Positions 7,304 to 16,582 of a stretch of 61,443 bases of DNA are shown here, in pieces. The DNA is from Firmicutes bacterium UBA4049 (GTDB lineage Bacteria; Bacillota; Desulfotomaculia; Desulfotomaculales; Nap2-2B). The position numbers and the translations under genes are program-made. The notes under the pieces are model-generated. The model worked only from the letters and a program-made list of their open reading frames with translations, made no database searches and was not told where the DNA came from. The stretch spans positions 1 through 61,443 of the forward strand of contig DFZT01000053.1 of assembly GCA_002382755.1 (NCBI GenBank), read 5' to 3'. Positions within the stretch are counted from its first letter, which is position 1. Every line of letters starts with the position of its first letter.

Positions 7304-8605
7304 ATGAAGCCCGAAGAAGCGCTGCAGTATATTAAAGACAACAGCATAACCGCATTCCACCTGAAATTCAATCAGATCTCCGGCCAAAATCAGCATCTGG
7401 TGGCGCCGGCCCAGGAACGAAACGCTGCGGATAACACAGCAGCCGGTATTTTTACAAATGGTATTCGCAAAGACAACCTGCTCCTGATTCCAGATCCGGA
7501 TACAGCTGTATTGGATCCCGTCTGCGAAGAGCCTACATTAACAATGATTTGTGATATTGTTGATCCTTTAACTAAAAAACCTTTTCCAAAAGACACTCGC
7601 TATATAGCTAAAAAGGCCGAACAATACCTTAAAGCGACTGGATTAGCCGAAGTATGCTGCTTCGGCCCGAAAGTGGAATATTTTATTTTTGATGAAGCAC
7701 AATGGAATAATAGCAAAGATAGTTTTTTTCCGATTCCTCCGCAAAGCCTGACAAATGATCTGGGCCGGGAGATCATGCTGGCGACAGAAAAGGCGGGCAT
7801 CAAAGGGGAGATGCGTCTTCACGGGACAGTTTCAGGGAAACAGGCAAAGGTCAATATGAAGTTCGGCAGCCTTACCCGAGTAGCTGATCAAATTACGCTG
7901 TATAAATACATCGTCAAAAATGTGGCCAGGAAGCATAACAAATTAGCTACTTTCATGCCCAAACCCCTTGCAGGCGCCGGCGGCAGCAGTATGCATACAC
8001 AGGTCAGCCTGTGGAAAAATAATATCAACCTGTTTTACGACCCTTCAGGGTATGCCCTTCTTTCCAGAGACGCCCAGTACTTTATAGGCGGTTTGCTCAA
8101 ACACGCGGCATCTCTGATGGCTTTCTGCGCCCCGACGACCAACTCATACAAAAAACTTGTCCCGGTTGATCAGGCGCCGGTAAATCTGATTTATTCTCAG
8201 ATCAACAACTCGGCTGCAATCAGAATACCCGTTTACTCCGAAGACCTCAAATCGAAATGGATTGAATTCATGCCCGCCGACTGCTCCTGCAACCCCTACC
8301 TGGCATTCTCGGCCATGCTCCTGGCAGGCCTTGACGGTATACATAACAAAATTGACCCGGGCAACCCCGTTGATCAGGAACTCCATGAACTATCTCCCCG
8401 GGCGGCGGAAAAAATATCAAGACTGCCTGGAACTCTGCAGGAATCGCTGGACGCTCTTGAAAAGGATCATTCTTTCCTTTTCTGCGGCGACGTTTTTACC
8501 CGGGACGTAGTCGATGAATGGATTCAAATTAAGAGAGAAAATGAGATAGCGGAAATTAGAACAAGGCCGCATCCTTATGAATATGATCTTTACTTTGACA
8601 TCTAA
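7304..8605 (+). CDS. Glutamine synthetase type I-like protein, probably catalytically inactive
   Basis: The 433 residues align end to end with GSI: FGPKVEYFIF, FMPKPLAG, NSYKKLVP, SAAIRIP, NPYLAFSAMLLAGLDGI and a C-terminal HPYEYDLY. Against the Salmonella enzyme, as recalled, metal ligands E129, E212 and E220 read K, G and K. Flap E327 is Q, glutamate-binding N264, R321 and R359 read G, K and M, R339 is N and H271 is Q. D50, E131, H269, R344 and E357 remain, and the adenylylation Tyr397 position is His. The fold is kept but the active site is largely gone, so a regulatory or scaffolding role is more likely than glutamine synthesis. It is followed 30 bases later by nadE and preceded by an attenuator. 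Confidence 0.85.
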   Translation: MKPEEALQYIKDNSITAFHLKFNQISGQNQHLVAPAQERNAADNTAAGIFTNGIRKDNLLLIPDPDTAVLDPVCEEPTLTMICDIVDPLTKKPFPKDTRYIAKKAEQYLKATGLAEVCCFGPKVEYFIFDEAQWNNSKDSFFPIPPQSLTNDLGREIMLATEKAGIKGEMRLHGTVSGKQAKVNMKFGSLTRVADQITLYKYIVKNVARKHNKLATFMPKPLAGAGGSSMHTQVSLWKNNINLFYDPSGYALLSRDAQYFIGGLLKHAASLMAFCAPTTNSYKKLVPVDQAPVNLIYSQINNSAAIRIPVYSEDLKSKWIEFMPADCSCNPYLAFSAMLLAGLDGIHNKIDPGNPVDQELHELSPRAAEKISRLPGTLQESLDALEKDHSFLFCGDVFTRDVVDEWIQIKRENEIAEIRTRPHPYEYDLYFDI

Positions 8606-8635
8606 TTATTTTGAGAGAAAGGTTCTTTTACACGG

Positions 8636-10312
8636 ATGAAGATCGCTTTGGCGCAACTCAATCCCATAATCGGTAACATAAAGTATAATGCAGCTAAAAT
8701 CTCGCGGGTAATCAAGATCTGCCGAAACTTTAATACAAACCTGGTAATATTTCCGGAACTGGCTCTGACGGGTTACCCGCCCCGTGATCTTTTATTGCGT
8801 GAGGATTTCTTAAAAGAGACAGAAATTGCTCTAGAGAAATTCATAGCTCCGTACAGCACGGAGGTTGGAATTATTATCGGGGCGCCGGTCAGGGAGAACG
8901 GGAATCTATATAATTCGGCGCTATTTTATGATCGCGGCTGTCTGGCAGGCCGCCAGGATAAAACCCTTCTTCCGGACTACGATGTATTTGACGAAAGCAG
9001 GTATTTCAAGTCGGGTGTTAATCACAAGCCTACTTTGTTTAAGGGGGTCAAGCTCGGGTTAACAGTCTGTGAAGACATTTGGAACGATAAGGACTATTGG
9101 AACAGACATCTCTACCCTATTGACCCCGTTGAAGAACTCATTGAAGAGGAAGCGGATTTGATTATCAATATTTCTGCTTCCCCGTATCATTACGGCAAAA
9201 TAAACCTGCGTCTGGACATGCTTCAAAAAATGGCCCAAAAATATGGCAAAGCATTTATTTATGTGAACCAGGCTGGTGGAAACGACGAGCTTATTTTTGA
9301 CGGGACCAGTATTGCAGTAACTTCGGGCGGTACACTCGCTCACCGGGCGGGTAGTTTTTGTGAGGACCTAATCTTCCTGGAATATGAAAACAATAATATC
9401 GAAGCAAAGAATCTCCACATAACAGGAGAGAATATTTTCCCCGGCTCCAGAAAATACTTTTCTTCCCTTCCTGAAGATATAGGCAATGTCTATCATGCCC
9501 TGGTTCTTGGAATTCGCGATTACTTGTTAAAAACAGGCTTTTCCAAAGCGGTTGTCGGACTTAGCGGGGGAATTGATTCATCGGTTACAGCAGTTTTGGC
9601 CGCGGATGCGCTGGGCAAGGACAATGTGCTGGGGGTGGCGATGCCTTCCGCTTATTCTTCAGCCGGCAGCCTTGCAGACGCCCGGGAACTTGCCAAAAAC
9701 CTCGGTATATCTTACCGGGAAGTTCCTATCCAAAGCGTGTTTACCAGTTTCCTCAGTCTTTTCAACGAAAATGACACGTATTTGTCGGACTTGGCCGAAG
9801 AAAACATTCAAGCTCGTATTCGCGGCAACATTCTGATGTTTATCTCCAACAGGGAGGGTTATCTTACACTGACCACCGGGAATAAATCTGAACTGTCAGT
9901 AGGATACTGTACGTTATACGGGGATATGTCGGGCGGTCTGGCGGTGATTTCAGACGTACCTAAGATAATGGTCTACAACTTGGCTTCATATATAAACCGC
10001 CGGCAGGAAGTTATCCCCGCCTCTATTATTACAAAACCGCCCTCCGCTGAATTGAAGCCGGGACAGGTTGACCAGGATTCTCTTCCGCCATACGAGGCGC
10101 TGGATGAAATCCTCCAGGCATATGTCGAACAGGATAAAACCGCCGATGAAATAGCTGCTTTGGGGTACGATCCCTCTGTTGTCAGGGAAATTATCCGGAA
10201 AGTAAACAAGTCTGAGTTCAAGCGAAAACAAGCCGCGCCGGGCCTAAAAGTAACTTCCAGGGCTTTCGGTATAGGCAGGCGTATGCCCACCGCCTGGCAA
10301 AAAAGCAATTAA
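8636..10312 (+). CDS. nadE: Glutamine-dependent NAD+ synthetase
   Basis: The 558-residue two-domain enzyme has an N-terminal nitrilase-type glutaminase with the triad E41 (FPELALTGYP), K109 (DKTLLPDYDVF) and C145 (LTVCEDIW). The C-terminal synthetase has the PP-loop VGLSGGIDSSV near residue 305 and TTGNKSELSVGYCTLYGD. It amidates nicotinate adenine dinucleotide to NAD+ with ATP and glutamine, the last step of NAD synthesis. The gene lies 30 bases behind the glutamine-synthetase-like gene and is surely cotranscribed with it; all catalytic residues I can identify are present. Confidence 0.95.
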   Translation: MKIALAQLNPIIGNIKYNAAKISRVIKICRNFNTNLVIFPELALTGYPPRDLLLREDFLKETEIALEKFIAPYSTEVGIIIGAPVRENGNLYNSALFYDRGCLAGRQDKTLLPDYDVFDESRYFKSGVNHKPTLFKGVKLGLTVCEDIWNDKDYWNRHLYPIDPVEELIEEEADLIINISASPYHYGKINLRLDMLQKMAQKYGKAFIYVNQAGGNDELIFDGTSIAVTSGGTLAHRAGSFCEDLIFLEYENNNIEAKNLHITGENIFPGSRKYFSSLPEDIGNVYHALVLGIRDYLLKTGFSKAVVGLSGGIDSSVTAVLAADALGKDNVLGVAMPSAYSSAGSLADARELAKNLGISYREVPIQSVFTSFLSLFNENDTYLSDLAEENIQARIRGNILMFISNREGYLTLTTGNKSELSVGYCTLYGDMSGGLAVISDVPKIMVYNLASYINRRQEVIPASIITKPPSAELKPGQVDQDSLPPYEALDEILQAYVEQDKTADEIAALGYDPSVVREIIRKVNKSEFKRKQAAPGLKVTSRAFGIGRRMPTAWQKSN

Positions 10313-10418
10313 ATATGAATTAAAGTTCACTGAATAAAATTGCGCTTAAGGCATTGACCTCCCTTGCTGATAATTTTATCCTTTTTAGCCGGCGTTGCCT
10401 CAGAGGCATTGATGTCCC

Positions 10419-12597
<2,179 letters not shown>

Positions 12598-12611
12598 CTT
12601 TGCGGGAAATT

Positions 12612-12641
12612 AAAAAAAGGACACCCTCTACCTACGCGTCC
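12612..12641 (-). terminator. Terminator-like hairpin immediately before amtB
   Basis: On the minus strand GGACGC (12636-12641) pairs with GTGTCC (12619-12624) and is followed by seven T residues. It is the second terminator-like structure in the amtB leader and the one closest to the gene. Confidence 0.5.
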
Positions 12642-12672
12642 CTGCTCTTCCATAGCTCCTTCGCCAAACCAC

Positions 12673-12712
12673 ATAAAAAGCCTTTAGTTGGGAGCATCCC
12701 CATCTAAAGGCT
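12673..12712 (-). terminator. Attenuator-like hairpin with GATGCT loop in the amtB leader
   Basis: On the minus strand AGCCTTTAG pairs with CTAAAGGCT and, inside it, TGGG pairs with CCCA around the six-base loop GATGCT (12693-12698). Five T residues follow. It lies between the amtB promoter and amtB. Confidence 0.6.
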
Positions 12713-12722
12713 TCTTCGCCAT

Positions 12723-12740
12723 AAATACCGCTTCGTATTT
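12723..12740 (-). promoter_or_regulatory. Hexaloop hairpin upstream of the amtB attenuator
   Basis: On the minus strand AAATAC and GTATTT form a perfect 6-bp stem with the six-base loop GAAGCG. It lies 10 bases before the attenuator hairpin whose loop is GATGCT; both loops read GANGCN. Two successive hexaloop hairpins, the second inside a terminator, is the layout of ANTAR antitermination sites, although position 1 is G rather than A. Confidence 0.4.
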
Positions 12741-12757
12741 TATTAAACTTACTTTAA

Positions 12758-12786
12758 TCCTAAAGCATCCTCTGTGAATCTGTCAA
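12758..12786 (-). promoter_or_regulatory. Probable amtB-glnB promoter
   Basis: On the minus strand TTGACA (12781-12786), a 17-base spacer and a weak TTAGGA (12758-12763). It precedes the hairpins at 12723-12740 and 12673-12712, giving a leader of about 200 bases. Confidence 0.5.
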
Positions 12787-12896
12787 GACAATAATTAAAA
12801 ATTTTGTTCAACCGGTCAAAGGAAAGATAATTAATCTGTCTCATTTTTTTGGCCGTCCCCTTTTTTTATGGCTCGTTTTTTGGGCCTATTTTTAGC

Positions 12897-12925
12897 TTGC
12901 CGGACAAAGCAGGTTATGCTATAAT
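12897..12925 (+). promoter_or_regulatory. Promoter of tRNA-Glu
   Basis: TTGCCG (12897-12902), 17 bases, TATAAT (12920-12925), about 40 bases ahead of the tRNA. Confidence 0.65.
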
Positions 12926-12966
12926 TTTTTTTGTTAAGAGATGAACGATATAAGCGCGGCCCTAGC

Positions 12967-13042
12967 GGCCCTATCGTCTAGCGGTCAAGGACACCACCCT
13001 CTCAAGGTGGAGACACGGGTTCGAGTCCCGTTAGGGCTACCA
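12967..13042 (+). tRNA. tRNA-Glu (CTC)
   Basis: The acceptor GGCCCTA pairs with TAGGGCT (one G-U). The anticodon arm CCACC-CTCTCAA-GGTGG gives anticodon CTC, the T arm is CGGGTTCGAGTCCCG, and ACCA is encoded at the 3' end. It stands alone with its own promoter. Confidence 0.95.
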
Positions 13043-13212
13043 ATAATACCAAGGGTTTCAGGACCATTAATAAAATATTTACTCCCAACCTGCAAAAAAC
13101 CTGTTTAAAATCCAGGTTTTTATTTTTTCTCTTTAATTTTTCAAAAATCCCCTTCGGTACTCACCGTATCTCGCGCATGCAGAGGCTGGTTTGGGCAAAG
13201 CGCCTTCCCTTT

Positions 13213-13953
13213 TTAAAAACATCCCAGACCACACTGGGTTATGGCATACCCGCACTCATCACATACGCTGCCGATTAAAAACAGGCTGATTCCAAGTTTG
13301 CCGGCCATTTTGCGCGCCTGGTCACAGGTTAACTGTTTGTCCGGATGATCGTTTTCTAAAGACCATTTCACCCGGGCTCTGTTTTCCGCATAGGCGGCAA
13401 AAAGCTCGTCCAGAATACCCTTTAGGGCGCCGGAAATACCTTCCTGCAAATTTTCCGTAAAAACGGGAAGGCTGGGGCGGTATTTTTTTACTTGATCCAG
13501 GACTTCCCGGTGTACTTCCCCGCACTGTGTATTCAGAATAAAAACTTCGGCCTGGTCTATCAAGTCTTGTCCGGGCAGATAGCCGGGTTCGGGCGAATTT
13601 AAAATAAAGACCTGCATAGCCCAGGGAAAGTTAAGCATTCCGCTGCAATCCTCCAAAAAAACACGGTCAAATTTTTTGTCCTGATCAAAAAAGAACATGT
13701 AGCGGACTGCCTTTTGCATTTTATTCTTCGGTCCCCGAAGTTCCAGAATGTTTTGAGAAGGATCCCATTTCTCCGAAATATCTCTGACCAGTTCGTCATA
13801 CTGCTCGCGCCTGCACATTTGCAGCGGTCCGTCCTTAACTTTTTCGCAGGAAATAGCCTGAATTACTTTAAAGTCATTAAATGCTTCCAAGAACAAAGGG
13901 CCCCAGCCCTCCTGCGGATACGGCCCAATAGTGTTTAACGCCACCGCTAACAT
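13213..13953 (-). CDS. Unknown protein with a cysteine-rich C-terminus
   Basis: I do not recognise this 246-residue protein. It looks soluble, with alternating hydrophobic strands (for example RVFLEDCSGML and AEVFILNTQCGE) that suggest an alpha/beta fold, but there is no P-loop. It ends in a compact segment LTCDQARKMAGKLG ... SVCDECGY ... CGLGCF holding five cysteines, likely a metal or Fe-S site. From memory a similar QLGCF-type tail occurs in some metal-cofactor-associated proteins, but that is weak. The ATG follows GGGGGG. A broken second copy of part of this protein lies at 14797-14946, so the family was once present twice here. Confidence 0.75.
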   Translation of the reverse strand: MLAVALNTIGPYPQEGWGPLFLEAFNDFKVIQAISCEKVKDGPLQMCRREQYDELVRDISEKWDPSQNILELRGPKNKMQKAVRYMFFFDQDKKFDRVFLEDCSGMLNFPWAMQVFILNSPEPGYLPGQDLIDQAEVFILNTQCGEVHREVLDQVKKYRPSLPVFTENLQEGISGALKGILDELFAAYAENRARVKWSLENDHPDKQLTCDQARKMAGKLGISLFLIGSVCDECGYAITQCGLGCF

Positions 13954-14216
13954 CCATTTCCCCCCTAAATAAAAGCCTCAGTTTGGGTAACCTCCAAGAA
14001 CCTCAAAAATTTACAGGCGCCGGATAACAATTGCAGGTTACTTTATTGTATATTTCTAAATTGTATATTTCTAATTTTGATTATAGCATAAAGTTGTCAA
14101 CAGCGAACGACTTGCGAAGCGCCGGTAACAGTAGCCGGCGAAGCAAGGGTAACCAGACTTAAGGCGCGAAACCAGCGGCTCTCTAAAATTGACGAAGAAG
14201 CTTAATAAGATTATTT

Positions 14217-14657
14217 TCAGTGCAGTTTGATAGATTTTATTTTGTAATTAAATATCCCATCCGGTACATTAACCGTTACTTCATCATCAATTCTTTTTAG
14301 CAATAATGACTTTCCTACCGGTGACAGAAATGATACATCATCCATTCCGATATTTTCATCAAAAGGACTCACCAACCGAAACATATAAATTTTATGTTCA
14401 GTTAATTCTTCAACTTTTATTTCACTACCAATAGTTACAAAGGGTAGGTTGTCACATGCAGTTTTCCCTTTAACACTCTTTCTTATCAATTGGTCAATCT
14501 GTATAATATATTCTTCGAAGTATTTCTCAAACTCTTCCCGTTCTTTAGAAAAATGAGGGAAATAATAATCAATAATATTTCTTTTCTTTTCTTCAATGCT
14601 TACTAAATGTTTGATAAGCATTTCAAAGGCGCTCTCTGACAACACAACTTTAGACAT
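14217..14657 (-). CDS. GreA/GreB-family transcription elongation factor-like protein
   Basis: The start is set at MSKVVLSES (ATG 14655-14657) because AGGGGG lies 7 bases upstream. The 146-residue protein has a helical N-terminus (about 1-65) shorter than the GreA coiled coil. Its C-terminal half resembles the FKBP-like Gre domain: VTIGSEIKVEEL, FRLVSPFDEN, VSFLSPVGKSLLLKR and DEVTVNVPDG. Such proteins bind RNA polymerase near the secondary channel; with a short, atypical N-terminus it may not stimulate cleavage like true GreA. The gene is AT-rich compared with its surroundings, so it may have been acquired. Confidence 0.75.
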   Translation of the reverse strand: MSKVVLSESAFEMLIKHLVSIEEKKRNIIDYYFPHFSKEREEFEKYFEEYIIQIDQLIRKSVKGKTACDNLPFVTIGSEIKVEELTEHKIYMFRLVSPFDENIGMDDVSFLSPVGKSLLLKRIDDEVTVNVPDGIFNYKIKSIKLH

Positions 14658-14704
14658 ACTACTTCCCCCTAACATTTAATGGTAATACCCTATAAAAAAC
14701 GTTT

Positions 14705-14733
14705 GGGCGCTTCGTTATAAAAACGAAACACCC
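14705..14733 (-). promoter_or_regulatory. Strong hairpin at the 5' end of the GreA-like transcript
   Basis: On the minus strand GGGTGTTTCGTT pairs with AACGAAGCGCCC over 12 bp around TTTAT, followed by AAACGTTTTTT. It starts only a few bases after the expected transcription start of the promoter at 14744-14772. It could be an early terminator (attenuator) or a 5'-stabilising stem. Confidence 0.55.
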
Positions 14734-14743
14734 ATTTGACAGT

Positions 14744-14772
14744 AATATATCATCATATGTAATCATTGTCAA
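14744..14772 (-). promoter_or_regulatory. Promoter of the GreA-like gene
   Basis: On the minus strand TTGACA (14767-14772), 17 bases, TATATT (14744-14749). Confidence 0.65.
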
Positions 14773-14796
14773 TGATGTATGATGCTGCCATTTAAT

Positions 14797-14946
14797 TCAT
14801 TGTATTAAATTTTTTGCCATTTCATTAGACTGTATGTTTTCTAAATAGGCGACAAAAAGCTGATCCGGAACACATTCACATTTTAGTTGACCTGAAATTC
14901 CCTCCTGCAAGTTTTCCTTAAAGACAGGAAGGTCAGAATAAAAAGC
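14797..14946 (-). pseudogene. Fragment of a second copy of the 13213-13953 gene
   Basis: Translating the minus strand gives SDLPVFKENLQEGISGQLK and then DQLFVAYLEN before a stop. The intact gene reads PSLPVFTENLQEGISGALK and DELFAAYAEN at the same place. About 45 residues are recognisable; both ends and the cysteine-rich tail are missing. No start codon or Shine-Dalgarno is associated. Confidence 0.75.
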
Positions 14947-15032
14947 TTAAGATTAGGGATTTGCTGAATTAACCCTTGATTGAAAATGGATCCTCAGCGC
15001 TAACCTAATTATGCTAACATTCCCAAAAATAA

Positions 15033-15061
15033 TTGACATGTTTTTATAACATGCATATACT
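15033..15061 (+). promoter_or_regulatory. Consensus promoter for the envelope cluster
   Basis: TTGACA (15033-15038), a 17-base spacer and TATACT (15056-15061), near-consensus. It is the only strong plus-strand promoter seen ahead of the small gene at 15116 and tagA. Confidence 0.75.
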
Positions 15062-15115
15062 TAACTCAATAAATTGTTTGTTTCCTTAAGTTTATTTGCA
15101 GAGGAGAACGTTTTT

Positions 15116-15262
15116 TTGGACAAAGGTTCCTTATCACCATCTTTGGAAAGGCAGGAAATAACACACCAGTTGTTAATCCGGCGAATACATGAAAAGGAAG
15201 ACCTCTCCAGTTTAAATAATATCTGCGATAAAATTCCGACTTCCATGAAGAAAGAACATTAG
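15116..15262 (+). CDS. Small hypothetical protein, 48 residues
   Basis: I do not recognise it. A TTG start follows GAGGAG (15101-15106) with about 9 bases spacing, roughly 48 bases after the predicted transcription start. The product is hydrophilic (MDKGSLSPSLERQEITH...) and ends 8 bases before the first possible tagA start, so the two are cotranscribed. Its coding nature rests on the promoter and ribosome site. Confidence 0.45.
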   Translation: MDKGSLSPSLERQEITHQLLIRRIHEKEDLSSLNNICDKIPTSMKKEH

Positions 15263-15270
15263 GGGGTTGC

Positions 15271-16023
15271 TTGCAATATTGGTTTGGAGATTATCTGAAA
15301 TTGCGTGTAAATATTTTGGATGCCTGGATTGATGCTTTAAGCATAGATGAAATAGAAAACAGGATCGGCTGTTTTGTTGCAGAGCCCGGTCCTCATCAAA
15401 TAGTTACCCTCAACCCCGAGATTCTTTACAGGGCTCAAAAAGAACCTGAGCTCCTCAAAATAATCAACCGCGCTAGCCTGGTAACGGCGGATGGGGTGGG
15501 TGTGGTCTGGGCTTCCAGGGTTGCCCGCTGCCCCGTACCGGAACGGGTAACCGGAATTGATTTAATGCTTCGTCTTGTGTCAAGGTGCGCAAAGGAGGGC
15601 TGGAGCATTTATCTGCTGGGGGGCAAGCCCGGTGTGGCGGGTGAGGCTGCTGCCAGGCTGGCACGGCAATATCCGCGGTTAAAAATAGCGGGAACCCACC
15701 ACGGATATTTTGACAGCAAAGATGAAGTTCTTCAAAATATAAAAGAATGCCGGCCTCAAATCCTTTTTGTTGGAATGGGGGCGCCCGCTCAGGATTATTT
15801 CATTCAGGAAAACCTATCCTCGCTGGATGTGCCTGTAGGAATGGGAGTAGGCGGAAGCTTTGACGTTATCGCAGGAAGGACAGCGCGGGCGCCTTTATGG
15901 ATTCAAAAACTGCATCTTGAATGGTTATACCGTTTTCTGAAAGAACCAAGCCGTATCGTAAGAATGGCTGTTTTGCCAATGTTCGCCTGGCTGGTCTTAC
16001 GCCGTTATTTCCTGAACAGCTGA
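15271..16023 (+). CDS. tagA: WecG/TagA/CpsF-family glycosyltransferase
   Basis: The protein contains VTLNPEILYRA, ITADGVGVVWA-like TADGVGVVW, GSIYLLGG-like WSIYLLGGKPGV, VGMGAPAQDYFI and VGMGVGGSFDVIAGR followed by RAPLWIQKLHLEWLYR, the family signature. It transfers N-acetylmannosamine (or a related sugar) to undecaprenyl-PP-GlcNAc on the inner membrane face, making the linkage unit of teichoic-acid or secondary-wall polymers. Two starts are possible: TTG 15271 after AGGGGG, or TTG 15301 after GGAG, the latter giving the usual family start (RVNILD). It heads an envelope operon with LCP and CsaB. Confidence 0.9.
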   Translation: MQYWFGDYLKLRVNILDAWIDALSIDEIENRIGCFVAEPGPHQIVTLNPEILYRAQKEPELLKIINRASLVTADGVGVVWASRVARCPVPERVTGIDLMLRLVSRCAKEGWSIYLLGGKPGVAGEAAARLARQYPRLKIAGTHHGYFDSKDEVLQNIKECRPQILFVGMGAPAQDYFIQENLSSLDVPVGMGVGGSFDVIAGRTARAPLWIQKLHLEWLYRFLKEPSRIVRMAVLPMFAWLVLRRYFLNS

Positions 16024-16100
16024 AAAAACGTTGAATTTGCAGGAAATTGGCAGCAGTATGTCGAATAATCTTTTTAACGACTGATCAGGGGGAATAACAA

Positions 16101-16556
16101 ATGTTCAGGCGTAAATCAATATTAATGCTGCTGCTGGTTTTGGTCATAGCCGGGGCTGCTTATGCCGGACTTGCGATTGCGGCGGATACAGGGGAACCGG
16201 GCTCACATCTTGATCCTCTGGTTACCAAAAGTTTCGTTGAACAGTACGTGGCTGATTTTGCAAAAAAGGCTTTAGATACAGCAGGAAATTCAGGGGCCCA
16301 GTGGCGCACTAAAGCAGTTGCCCAGGGGGAAAACATCGTCTTTACAGGAGGAACGGAATTTATAATACGATCCGGAAAAGCTGTGATTGTTGACCCGGTT
16401 GGAAACGGCATTCCCGACCTTACCGCGGGTACTTCCGCTGCCAGCGGACAAACGGTCGCCCGCGATCACCTTTTTCTTGTACCCCGTTCGGACGGCCGGG
16501 GAATTCATGCCCAGTCCGCTGTGACCGTTATGTACATCGGCAGCCTTTCGTATTAA
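16101..16556 (+). CDS. Secreted protein of unknown function
   Basis: The 151-residue protein has a clear signal peptide (about residues 1-27, RRKSILMLLLVLVIAGAAY), then a glycine- and valine-rich domain with TGGTEFIIRSGKAV and FLVPRSDGRG, likely mostly beta. I do not recognise a named family. The Shine-Dalgarno GGGGG precedes the ATG. It lies between tagA and the LCP transferase, so it probably acts at the cell surface. Confidence 0.75.
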   Translation: MFRRKSILMLLLVLVIAGAAYAGLAIAADTGEPGSHLDPLVTKSFVEQYVADFAKKALDTAGNSGAQWRTKAVAQGENIVFTGGTEFIIRSGKAVIVDPVGNGIPDLTAGTSAASGQTVARDHLFLVPRSDGRGIHAQSAVTVMYIGSLSY

Positions 16557-16582
16557 ATTGTCTTTAAGCAGGTGTTTTTAAG

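Noticed and set aside
12612..12660. GGGACGC plus GGTAGGTAG-like strings in the amtB leader as a c-di-GMP (GEMM-I) riboswitch
   Set aside because: The other conserved parts (CACGCACAGGGCAAACC and GCAAAGCC) are absent; the strings form a simple terminator stem instead.
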